DNA of 39,965 nt from CAZVYN01 sp964631125 (lineage in GTDB: Bacteria > Eisenbacteria > RBG-16-71-46 > CAIMUX01), in NCBI GenBank assembly GCA_964631125.1, contig CAZVYN010000031.1, positions 1-39,965 of the forward strand, in the 5' to 3' direction. Position numbers and translations under genes: made by a program. The first letter of the stretch is position 1; each line of letters starts with the position of its first letter. The notes beneath the pieces are model-generated. The model was not told the DNA's origin. It was given only the letters and a program-made list of their open reading frames with translations, and made no database searches. Shown here piece by piece: positions 32,321 to 39,965 of this stretch.

Positions 32321-32826
32321 CTACGCCTCCCGCGCCCTCTTCGCCACCGCCTTGACCCACACATCCACCCGCCTCGCCTCCTCCTCGGGCCAACCCTCTT
32401 CCATCCCCGCCTCGGCCCACGTGAATCCGCCCAGCCAGTGGTAGATGAAGATCCGCACCGCCACGGGTCGATCGCCGCCATGCGCTGGAGCATTTCCTCG
32501 ATGATCAGGATGTCGTCGATCGGCATGCCCGGCGAGATCAGATCATCGGGCAGGGAGACACGGAGAGGATTTTCACCCCGCTTCTGCGTCTGTTTGCCGC
32601 GGGCGTAGTCGACGAGGATATGCCGGAGGCAGAGGGCAACGTGCGCCTTGAAGTGTCGGTCGTCGCGGAAGGGGCCGGCGGACCTGTCGCGCAACGCCAG
32701 GTACGCCTCGTTCATCAGATCTCCGGTCTCGAGCGTGTGTCCGTCTCGTTCACGCTCGAGGCATCGGTGGGCCATCTCGCGAATCTCAGCGATGAGTCGC
32801 TCGAAGAGTTCGTCGGCGGGTTGCAT
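32321..32826 (-). CDS. ECF sigma factor with an apparent frameshift
   Basis: ATG at 32826 opens a frame that matches the Sig-70_X6-type ECF sigma factors: ERERDGHTLETGDLMNEAYL, then HVALCLRHILVDYARGK and KRGENPLRVSLPDDL. It reaches LQRMAAIDP at about 32465. Beyond this point the same frame runs to a stop at 32224 with Arg/Gly-rich sequence unlike any sigma factor. Moving into the neighbouring frame at the GGG run 32465-32467 gives PVAVRIFIYHWLGGFTWAEA, then EEARRVDVWVKAVAKRAREA and TAG at 32321. That is a plausible region 4 with a normal total of about 168 residues. One base is missing in the run (CCC where CCCC is expected on the coding strand). It is either a sequencing error, a true inactivating mutation or a shift site. 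It is divergent from the kinase gene with 74 bp between. Confidence 0.75.
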
Positions 32827-32900
32827 GGCGGGGACCTCAGACCTTCTTATGGCGGCGGCCAGAGCGCGACACGGCGATGACTTCTACCGGACGGAGCAGG

Positions 32901-35531
32901 ATGCCACAGCACCCTATCGATCGCGTCCGCTCGATCGTGCTGCGTGCGTCGGGATTGCCCGTGGCGGAGCGCGCGGAGTTCGTCGCGAGAGAGTGTGCAG
33001 GAGACGACGCGCTTCGACGAGAGGTCTGGAGCTTCCTGGAGTCGGACCCGAGCGTGGACTCGGACTCGGACTCGAACTCCGTGAACCAAACGCCAGGATG
33101 GCCGCCGATCGGAGCATGGGGCGAATCGCTCGGCGCGTCGTTGGGCGCGCCGGCCGCCGACGCGTTTCCTGGCTATCGACTGCTGCGTGAGCTGGGTCGA
33201 GGCGGCAACGGCGTTGTCTATCTCGCCGAAGCCACGCCAGCGGACGCGCCCGCGCGACCCGAAGGCGCCGAACCTCGCTACTTCGCAATCAAGCTCCTCT
33301 CCAGTTGGCTCGCGAGTCCGACCGCGCACGATCGATTGCGGCGTGAGGGCGCGGCGCTCCGACGGCTGGATCATCCAGGGATCGCTCACTGGGTGGAGAC
33401 GGGCGCGATCCAACGAGGCGGGTCAGAGCAGATCTATCTGGTGCTGGAGTACATCGAAGGAAAGAACCTCCGGGAGCATCTAGCCGACCTTCTGACAGGA
33501 CAACGCGCGGACGCCGCGCTCGCGCTCTTCGTCCAGATCGTCGAAGCCGTCGCGCACGCCCACGCGCAGGGCATCGTCCATCGGGATCTCAAACCGGAGA
33601 ACGTGATCGTCGACCTGCAGGGGCGAGCCAAGGTCATTGACTTCGGACTGGCACGACTGCTCGAACTCGACTCCGAATCGGCCCAACTCACCCAGGCGGG
33701 GCAGATCGTCGGCACGCTGGGCTACTTGAGTCCCGAGCAAGCCGACCCGACGCGCGGGCCGACGGACGCGCGCAGCGATGTCTACGCTTTGGGCGTGCTC
33801 GGCTACGAGATGCTGACCGGCGCGTACCCGTATCCAGTGGACGGCGCCGCTCTCACTCGCAGTCTGCGTTCGATCGTCGAGGAGACTCCGCCCCCCGCGT
33901 CGCAGGTCGACCGCTCTCTGCGTGGCAACCTCGACTGGATCCTTGCGCGCGCGCTGGAGAAGTCGCCGCGGCATCGTTACCGGGATGCCGGCGAGATGGC
34001 GGCCGCACTGAAACGGCACGCGGATGGCGAACGCGTCGCCCCGATCGGAGCGGGGCTTCGTCGATTCGTGCGCTCCAGTATCTCGAACCCGCAGCGACGC
34101 GCTCGCGCGCTGGCGGTTGCAGGGATAACCGCGATCCTGCTGGCGCTCGGAGTCGTGGTGGCGAGAGAGCAGATGGACCGATCGAAGGTCGACGCACAGA
34201 TGCAGTCGCTCTTCGGGCTGGTCGACGAGATGGACAGCGTGCGGCAGTTTCACTCGGGCAACGCCGATTCGATGGCCGTGGCGCTGTCCCTCATCCATCG
34301 CGCGGACTCGCTGCTCGCAGTGATCCCCGCTCAACCGTACTCACCGGACTTCCGCTGTTACCTGCGTTGGCGTGAGGGCGAGGTTCACTTCTTCCTCGCG
34401 GGGATGACCGACGATCCCGCCGAGCTCGACGCCACGGAGCGTTGTTGGGAAGAAGCCAGAAACGTCGCCCGCAACCCGGGCGCCCTGCGGGCGCTGAACA
34501 CCCAATCCAATCTCACGGGGCGCATCGGCGCCGATGCGCGGAGCACGCCGGAGTCCGGACTCGCGATGGTTTGGCAAGCCAAGGCCCGCTACGGCGCGCC
34601 GCGTCTGAATTTGCTCCGCGCGGCCGAACGTCGCGAACATGCGGTCCGGTTCATGACCGAGGGCCCGCGCGAGGCCTTTCCTTTCCGTGTCGATCAGATC
34701 GACCCGGATTCGTACGAGCGCGCGGTCGCGCAATCTCGCGCCGACCTCGCGGCAACCTACATCTCACTCGCTGAACTGGGCGACGTGCCTTCACGTCTCG
34801 AGCAAGCGCTGGATCTCTTCCGTCTCGCGGAGACCAGCAGCGGGTTCCGGCGAGATTGGGAGCCGTATTCTGCGCTGCAGTTCCATCGCGGCCGCGGGTA
34901 TCGCATTCGCGCCCGCGAGGCGACCCATGCGTCGGCGACGCCAGACTCTTCGGTCTCGACGGCGAGAGTCATCGCCGACCTCGACTCGGCGCGTCTCTTC
35001 CTGCCGAGGTATCTCGCCGACGCCCACGATCCGAGCGATCGGCAACGCTCGAGATTGGCCGTGGAGCTCGCGGAGTGCGACCGAGTCGAGGCGGAGCTCC
35101 TCCAGCGTCCAGTCCCATTGCGAGCAGCGCTGGATCGCCTCGACCGGGCCCGCGCGGCGCTGACGATGACCCAGCCGCCGCCGCCAGCCCTCGAACGCGA
35201 GCTCCTGCGCGTCGATCTCGCGCGCGACCAAGTGTTGTGCGACCTCGCCCTCCTCCGACGCGATCCGCGGCTGCTCCGTGAGGCGGCGCAGAGTCTCTCC
35301 CTGATGAGCCCCGCGGCCGACTCGCTCCAACTGCCGATTCTCGCCGCCGAAGCGGAGCGTGAGTTCGGACGCCTGGAGCGCATTCGTTGGCAACTCGCGG
35401 GCGACGCCGCGGCCAGGGAGCGCGCGATCCTCCACCTCTCGCGTGCGGGCGACCGTCTGATCGAGCCCCACCATCCCCGACACCACCGGTTGATCCGGGA
35501 GGAGCTGGCGCTCCTGACCGCCGGGCGCTGA
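32901..35531 (+). CDS. Membrane Ser/Thr protein kinase with large outer TPR-like region
   Basis: A protein of 876 residues. An N-terminal helical segment (RAEFVARECAGDDALRREV) precedes the kinase domain, with glycine loop LGRGGNGVVYLAEA, Lys131 in FAIK, HRDLKPENVI (Asp229), DFGLAR (Asp247) and LSPEQADP. One transmembrane helix follows at about 403-422 (ALAVAGITAILLALGVVVA). The remaining ~450 residues form a helical, TPR-like outer region without enzyme motifs. The ATG at 32901 with GGAG at 32893-32896 is preferred to the ATG at 32877. The sigma gene is divergent upstream. Two remnants of this protein's C-terminus lie to the left, showing the module has been duplicated. Confidence 0.87.
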   Translation: MPQHPIDRVRSIVLRASGLPVAERAEFVARECAGDDALRREVWSFLESDPSVDSDSDSNSVNQTPGWPPIGAWGESLGASLGAPAADAFPGYRLLRELGRGGNGVVYLAEATPADAPARPEGAEPRYFAIKLLSSWLASPTAHDRLRREGAALRRLDHPGIAHWVETGAIQRGGSEQIYLVLEYIEGKNLREHLADLLTGQRADAALALFVQIVEAVAHAHAQGIVHRDLKPENVIVDLQGRAKVIDFGLARLLELDSESAQLTQAGQIVGTLGYLSPEQADPTRGPTDARSDVYALGVLGYEMLTGAYPYPVDGAALTRSLRSIVEETPPPASQVDRSLRGNLDWILARALEKSPRHRYRDAGEMAAALKRHADGERVAPIGAGLRRFVRSSISNPQRRARALAVAGITAILLALGVVVAREQMDRSKVDAQMQSLFGLVDEMDSVRQFHSGNADSMAVALSLIHRADSLLAVIPAQPYSPDFRCYLRWREGEVHFFLAGMTDDPAELDATERCWEEARNVARNPGALRALNTQSNLTGRIGADARSTPESGLAMVWQAKARYGAPRLNLLRAAERREHAVRFMTEGPREAFPFRVDQIDPDSYERAVAQSRADLAATYISLAELGDVPSRLEQALDLFRLAETSSGFRRDWEPYSALQFHRGRGYRIRAREATHASATPDSSVSTARVIADLDSARLFLPRYLADAHDPSDRQRSRLAVELAECDRVEAELLQRPVPLRAALDRLDRARAALTMTQPPPPALERELLRVDLARDQVLCDLALLRRDPRLLREAAQSLSLMSPAADSLQLPILAAEAEREFGRLERIRWQLAGDAAARERAILHLSRAGDRLIEPHHPRHHRLIREELALLTAGR

Positions 35532-35543
35532 GCGCCGTATACT
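35514..35543 (+). promoter_or_regulatory. Predicted promoter of the kinase-STAND gene, leaderless layout
   Basis: CTGACC (35514-35519) and TATACT (35538-35543) are 18 bp apart; the -10 match is the best of the set. It ends 9 nt before the ATG at 35553. The whole promoter overlaps the end of the upstream kinase gene, and no ribosome site is present. Confidence 0.5.
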
Positions 35544-35552
35544 GTCGCCTCG

Positions 35553-38500
35553 ATGGACAAGTTGACGTCGCAAACCCCTACCTCCACGCCACCCGCCGCC
35601 GACATCCTCTCCCCCGGCGACCTCCTCTCCCACCGCTACCGGATCGAGCGTTTCCTCGCCCGCGGCGGGATGGGCGAGGTGTATCACGCGTTCGATCTCG
35701 AGCTCGAGATCCAGGTGGCGCTCAAGACGATCCGCGCCGACGTCGCATCGAGTCCGAACGCGCTCCGTCGCTTCAAACAAGAAGTGCTGATGGCGAGGTC
35801 GATCTCGCACCCCAACGTGTGTCGAACCTACGACCTGGGACGGGACGAGGCGCGAGGGGTGTCATTCTTGACTATGGAGTTTCTCGCGGGCGAGACGCTC
35901 TTCGCGCGGATTCGCGGATCGGGCGCGATGTCGCCCGCCGTCGCTCTCCCGTTCGTGGAGCAGATGACGGACGCCTTGGACGCGGCGCATCGGGCGGGCA
36001 TCGTGCATCGAGACTTCAAGAGCGCGAACGTGATGCTGGTCAAGAGCGGGGAGACCGAGCGGGCCGTGATCACCGACTTCGGGCTCGCCATCCCGGAGGC
36101 GGATGACTCCGCAGCCCCGGTCGCAATCGACCTCTCCTTCTCGGCGGCTGCGCACATCGAGGAGTTCGGGCGAAATAGCGGAGAGACCCCGGAAACGGCG
36201 GAGACGATCGCGCACGACTCCGAGGATGAGCCGATCCCGATCCGCCATCGACTGGTCGGGACTCCCGCGTACATGGCGCCGGAGCAGGTCGTAGGCGGGA
36301 AGGTCGGGCCGGCCGCCGATCTCTACGCTCTCGGCGTCGTCTTGTTCGAGATGACGACCGCGCGATTCCCATTTGGGGGAGCGTCCGCCTTCGAGACGGC
36401 GCACGCGAGGTTGCTCGTTCCCCCGCCGCTGCCGAGCACATTCGGGCACGTCGACGAGAACTGGGAGCGCACGATCCTCCAACTGCTCGCCAAGGAACCC
36501 GGCGATCGTCCCGCGAGCGCGCGCGACGTCGCGCTGTCGTTGCAGGGCAAGACCAACGAGGGACACGGCGCGAAGTATTCCCTACCCGTGGAACGCGACG
36601 GGTTCGTCGGCCGCGCCACGGAAGTGCACGACCTCGCAGTCGCGTTGGAAGGGAGCGGCGCTGCTCGAGCGCGCATCTTGACCCTCTTGGGCACGGGCGG
36701 AACTGGCAAGACGAGGGTCGTCCTACGATATGGATGGGACTCGCTCGATCGTTGGCCCGGCGGCGTCTGGTTCTGCGATCTGAGCGAGGCGCAGTCGGTC
36801 GAAGGCGTCGCGGGCGCCGTGGCGGCAGCGCTCGATGTTCCGCTCGGAAAAGGCGACCCGGTGGTCCAACTGGGACACGCCATCGCTGGACGAGGCCGCG
36901 CCTTGGTCATCCTCGACAATTTCGAGCAGGTGATCGAGCACGCAGAGGCAACCCTCGGGGCATGGGCGCGCCGCTGTCCTGACGCTAGTTTCCTGGTGAC
37001 CAGCCGTGAGCGACTCGGCCTGGACGGAGAGAGCATGCTGCCGCTTGCGCCGCTCGATCCGACGACCCACGGGGCAGAGCTCTTCGAGATCCGTGCGCGA
37101 GCGAGCCGTCCCGGATTCGAAGTCGACGACGCCAACCGTGATCTGGTCATCGAGGTCGTGAGCAAACTCGACGGCCTGCCACTCGCGATCGAACTCGCCG
37201 CCGCGCGTCTGCGCATGCTGAGTCTCGAGCAGATCCGCGATCGTCTGCAGGATCGATTCAAGCTCCTCTCCGGCGGCAAACGCGGCCGTCACGCCACGCT
37301 CCAGGCCGCGCTCGATTGGTCGTGGGACTTGCTGACGCCGTGGGAGCAGGCGGCGCTCGCCCAGGCCTCGGTCTTCGCAGGCGGATTCACGCTGGAGGCG
37401 GCGGAGGCCGTGGTCGACCTATCGGACTACGCCGACGCGCCCCTGGTGCTGGATGTCATCCAGTCGCTGGTCGACAAGAGCTGGCTCACCTGGAAGGTCG
37501 TGCTCGGGGCGCCGCGCTTCGACATGTATACATCGGTCCAGGAGTATGCGATCGGGAAGCTCCGGGATGTGTCGAGCAAGGCCCGCCACGGCGCCTACTT
37601 CGCAGCGATGGGCAGCGTCGATTCGCTCGAGCGCCTGGACAGTCACGGCGGCGTCGCCCGAGCCGTTTCGCTCGAGCTCGAGATCGACAACCTCGTGATC
37701 GCGTGTCGACGCGCGTCCGATCGGAAAGACCACGATACCGCCGTGAACGCCTACGTCGCAGCGTTCACGGTGCTCCGATTCGTCGGCCCCTTCGTGCGGT
37801 CGATGCAGCTCGGCGAGCAAGTCCTGAGCGCGATTTCCGCAGATCAGTCCGCTCCTCCGGCTCGTCTTCTCCAATTTCTGGCCAAGGCCGAGGAGTCAGT
37901 CGGAAAGATGCAGCAGGCGCGGGAACACTACGAGGCCGCGCTCGAGCTCTGTGAATCCGCGCATGACCGACGCGAACAAGCGGTCCTGATGAGCGCCTTG
38001 GGGCTATTCCATCGGGAGCAGGGCCGCGTCGAGCAGGCGCGTCAGCTCTATGACGCTGCGCTCGAGATCCACCGCGAAATCGGCAATCGGCCCGACGAGG
38101 GCGCCGTCCTCGGTCTACTCGGCGTCCTCGAGAAGGACCAAGGCCAACTGGAGAAGGCGCGCCGATTTTCCGAAGAGGCGCTTGCGATCCACCGCGAAGT
38201 GGGAAACAAGTTCGCGGAAGGCTCGACCCTCTCCAACTTGGGCATCATTCGCTCGCGAGCCGGCGAGATCGACGAGGCGCGCAAACTCTTGGCCGCATCC
38301 TTGGCCATCCACCGCGAGTCCGGCAATCGACGCGAGGAAGGGAGCGTGATCGGCAACCTGGGCGCGTTCCACCAGGTGGACCGCCGCATGGAAGACGCCC
38401 TCCGGCACTACGAAGAGGCGCTCGCCATCCATCGCGAGGTGGGCAACCGCTCATCCGAGGGCAACGTGCTCGGTAACTTGGGCAACCTCCACCACGAGCA

Positions 38501-38852
38501 ACGCAACAATCAGGAGGCGTTCCGCTACTACGCAGCCGCGCTCGCCATCCACCGGGAACTGGGCAACCGGCGAGTCGAGGGCAATGTCCTGGGAAACCTC
38601 GCCGTGCTGCTCTCCCACGAAGGTCGAATGGAGGAAGCGCGCGAACACCACGCCGCCGCGCTGCATATCTTCCGCGAGGTCAAGAACCGCCCCTTCGAAG
38701 CCGCCGTGCTCGAGAACCTGGGCGCGCTCGAACGCGAGACGGGTCGCGCCGCTGAGTCACGCGACCACTACAACGCCGCGCTCGAGATCTACCGGGAGTT
38801 GGGCGACGCCGCCGGGGAGGCCGGCGTGATTGCGGCGATGGAGGGTGTGTAG
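35553..38852 (+). CDS. Ser/Thr kinase - STAND ATPase - TPR fusion protein
   Basis: A protein of 1099 residues with no membrane helix, so cytoplasmic. The kinase domain (about 29-330) has FLARGGMGEVYHAFD, Lys58, HRDFKSANVM (Asp154), DFG at 175-177 and YMAPEQVVG. The activation segment is unusually long, about 67 residues from DFG to APE, and rich in acidic residues. A STAND/NB-ARC-type ATPase follows (about 345-700): Walker A GTGGTGKT (380-387), Walker B LVILDN (451-456), SRERLGL, and the GLPLAIELAAARLRML motif. The C-terminus is seven 40-residue TPR units plus a partial one (788-1099). This layout is known for kinase-linked AfsR/MalT-like regulators without a DNA-binding domain. The ATG at 35553 lies 21 bp after the previous kinase gene. 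Confidence 0.9.
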   Translation: MDKLTSQTPTSTPPAADILSPGDLLSHRYRIERFLARGGMGEVYHAFDLELEIQVALKTIRADVASSPNALRRFKQEVLMARSISHPNVCRTYDLGRDEARGVSFLTMEFLAGETLFARIRGSGAMSPAVALPFVEQMTDALDAAHRAGIVHRDFKSANVMLVKSGETERAVITDFGLAIPEADDSAAPVAIDLSFSAAAHIEEFGRNSGETPETAETIAHDSEDEPIPIRHRLVGTPAYMAPEQVVGGKVGPAADLYALGVVLFEMTTARFPFGGASAFETAHARLLVPPPLPSTFGHVDENWERTILQLLAKEPGDRPASARDVALSLQGKTNEGHGAKYSLPVERDGFVGRATEVHDLAVALEGSGAARARILTLLGTGGTGKTRVVLRYGWDSLDRWPGGVWFCDLSEAQSVEGVAGAVAAALDVPLGKGDPVVQLGHAIAGRGRALVILDNFEQVIEHAEATLGAWARRCPDASFLVTSRERLGLDGESMLPLAPLDPTTHGAELFEIRARASRPGFEVDDANRDLVIEVVSKLDGLPLAIELAAARLRMLSLEQIRDRLQDRFKLLSGGKRGRHATLQAALDWSWDLLTPWEQAALAQASVFAGGFTLEAAEAVVDLSDYADAPLVLDVIQSLVDKSWLTWKVVLGAPRFDMYTSVQEYAIGKLRDVSSKARHGAYFAAMGSVDSLERLDSHGGVARAVSLELEIDNLVIACRRASDRKDHDTAVNAYVAAFTVLRFVGPFVRSMQLGEQVLSAISADQSAPPARLLQFLAKAEESVGKMQQAREHYEAALELCESAHDRREQAVLMSALGLFHREQGRVEQARQLYDAALEIHREIGNRPDEGAVLGLLGVLEKDQGQLEKARRFSEEALAIHREVGNKFAEGSTLSNLGIIRSRAGEIDEARKLLAASLAIHRESGNRREEGSVIGNLGAFHQVDRRMEDALRHYEEALAIHREVGNRSSEGNVLGNLGNLHHEQRNNQEAFRYYAAALAIHRELGNRRVEGNVLGNLAVLLSHEGRMEEAREHHAAALHIFREVKNRPFEAAVLENLGALERETGRAAESRDHYNAALEIYRELGDAAGEAGVIAAMEGV
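37914..38849 (+). repeat. TPR-coding tandem repeats, 120-bp period
   Basis: Seven complete units of 40 codons and one partial unit lie inside the kinase-STAND gene. Five neighbouring units share the core IHRE-x-GN (for example EALAIHREVGNRSSEGNVLG and AALAIHRELGNRRVEGNVLG). The DNA is also very similar between units, which points to recent internal duplication or gene conversion and allows unit number to vary between strains. Confidence 0.85.
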
Positions 38853-38880
38853 GTCGAAGCCGCAGGCGGATGGGGGCTGA

Positions 38881-39965
38881 TCAGAGCGGCGAGAGCTGAT
38901 CGAGGATCTGCGCGAGGGGGAGCACGCGGACTCGGTCGCCCAACGTGTAGCTCTTCTTCCCTGGATAGATCACGTCCAGGCTCTCCAGCGAGAGATCCGC
39001 GAGCGCCGAACGCATGGAAGGCGTCACGCCGGGTGCATCGGCCCGTTTGAACTCGTAACCGAACCGATGGCGCCCGCGCACCACCAGCAGATCGAGTTCG
39101 GCGCCCGCGTGCGTCCGCCAGAAGTAGCATTCCTCGTTGCGCGCGCCGAGACGGCGTGTGACCTGCTCGAGCGCAAACCCCTCCCACGAGGCGCCGACCT
39201 TCGGGTGCTGTTCGAGGCCCTGTGCGTCGGAGATCCCCAGCAACGTGTGCAGCAGTCCCGAATCGGCGACGTAGATCTTGGGAGATTTCACCTGTCGTTT
39301 GGCGAGGTTCTCGCGCCACGGCTGGAGTTGGCGCACCATGAATGTCGCGGTCAGCAGATCGAGGTATCGGCGCACCGCGGTGTCGCTGACTCCGAACGCG
39401 CGCGCGAGTTCGGACGAATTCCAGAGTTGTCCGTGCGAGTGCGCGATCATGCTCCAGAATCTGCGTATGGTTGGAGCTGGCACCCGGACGCCGAGCTGCG
39501 GCAACTCCCTCTCCAGAAATGTCCGCAGAAAGTCGCGTCGCCACTCGTTCGACACCTCCACAGAGGAGGCCAGAAACGACCGCGGGAACCCCCCTCTGAC
39601 CCAGAGCGCATTCGCGCGTCGGACTCCGACCTCTTCGAGGTCGAATCCATGCAGTTCCTGATAGCTGATCCTGCCAGCGAGCGACTCGGTGGACTGTTCG
39701 AGGAGCGCAGGCGACGCGCTGCCGAGTACGAGGAACCTGGCTCGCAGCGGCCTCCGGTCTGCCAGCACTCGGAGAACCGGAAACAGATCGGGACGCCGCT
39801 GGATCTCGTCGATCACGATCAGCCCACGCAGCTCCTCCAGCGCCGTCAACGGCTCCGCCAGACGCTGCAGATCTTGCGGATCCTCCAGATCGAAGTAGTG
39901 CGCCCCTCGCTTCTGTTCGCCGGCAATCGCCCGCGCCAGCGTGGTCTTCCCCACCTGCCGCGGCC
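38881..39965 (-). CDS. AAA ATPase with DUF4143-like C-terminal domain (5' partial)
   Basis: The frame is open to the window's right edge; the first visible residues PRQVGKTT are the Walker A motif, so only a short N-terminus is missing. Walker B is LIVIDEIQRRPDLF and a sensor-like LVLGSASPALL follows. The middle has a winged-helix-like part (SELARAFGVSDTAVRRYLDL). The C-terminal domain contains ECYFWRTHAGAELDLLVV followed by FGYEFKRADAP, the PD-(D/E)XK-like pattern seen in DUF4143 proteins. These ATPases are widespread, often as single mobile genes, and their role is unclear. It is convergent with the kinase-STAND gene (28 bp). The GTG at 39954 is inside Walker A and not a start. Confidence 0.9.
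   Translation of the reverse strand, partial: PRQVGKTTLARAIAGEQKRGAHYFDLEDPQDLQRLAEPLTALEELRGLIVIDEIQRRPDLFPVLRVLADRRPLRARFLVLGSASPALLEQSTESLAGRISYQELHGFDLEEVGVRRANALWVRGGFPRSFLASSVEVSNEWRRDFLRTFLERELPQLGVRVPAPTIRRFWSMIAHSHGQLWNSSELARAFGVSDTAVRRYLDLLTATFMVRQLQPWRENLAKRQVKSPKIYVADSGLLHTLLGISDAQGLEQHPKVGASWEGFALEQVTRRLGARNEECYFWRTHAGAELDLLVVRGRHRFGYEFKRADAPGVTPSMRSALADLSLESLDVIYPGKKSYTLGDRVRVLPLAQILDQLSPL

Noticed and set aside
37914..38849. Regular repeats that might suggest a CRISPR array.
   Set aside because: The period is 120 bp, there are no unique spacers, and the repeats encode TPR units within an intact gene.

Overview
The window is very GC-rich, gene-dense DNA from what looks like a Gram-negative-type bacterium. 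It encodes a TonB-dependent receptor, a Wza-like polysaccharide export protein, a Wzz-like chain-length protein, a Wzx-like flippase and an O-antigen-ligase-like protein. Three ECF sigma factors or remnants, three Ser/Thr kinases and two caspase-like (CHAT) TPR proteins suggest a lineage rich in signalling genes, such as Eisenbacteria, Gemmatimonadota, Acidobacteriota or other FCB-like groups. This placement is inference from gene content only. There is no rRNA, tRNA, CRISPR array or intact transposon that I can see.

Layout. 1-962: 3' part of a bi-domain polysaccharide-locus oxidoreductase. 1043-1834 (-): a two-domain VOC protein, with hairpins between the two convergent genes. 1982-8324 (+): polysaccharide export protein, chain-length protein, disulfide-type flavoprotein, and a GT39-like membrane glycosyltransferase fused to TPRs. 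18110-8335 (-): one tightly packed run of eight genes. Five make or move a surface polysaccharide (three glycosyltransferases, a flippase, a ligase/polymerase). The last three are a membrane-anchored TPR-CHAT protein, an ECF sigma factor and a single-pass anti-sigma-like protein. Six of the seven junctions overlap, five of them by 4 nt. 18190-21412 (+): TonB-dependent receptor and a paired lipoprotein. 21414-22400 (-): a further glycosyltransferase. 22515-24235 (+): NodI/NodJ-like ABC exporter, followed by a large secreted TPR-CHAT protein (24263-27745).

The right third is regulatory. 30403-27932 (-) is an ECF sigma factor followed by a membrane Ser/Thr kinase with a DUF4384-like tail. 30753-31589 (+) holds a small membrane protein and a pyridoxamine-oxidase-fold stress protein. 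31800-35531 is an array of degraded and intact copies of a divergent sigma(-)/kinase(+) module: a kinase tail fragment, a sigma fragment, a second kinase tail, a frameshifted sigma gene, and one complete kinase. 35553-38852 (+) is a kinase-STAND ATPase-TPR fusion. 38881-39965 (-) is an AAA ATPase with a DUF4143-like tail, cut by the window end.

The most notable features are the CHAT/sigma/anti-sigma triplet coupled to a surface-polysaccharide operon, the decaying tandem sigma/kinase modules, a 106-nt structured element between convergent genes (27752-27857), and a repeated leaderless-promoter layout in which a -10-like hexamer sits 8-10 nt before the start codon of genes that begin transcription units.
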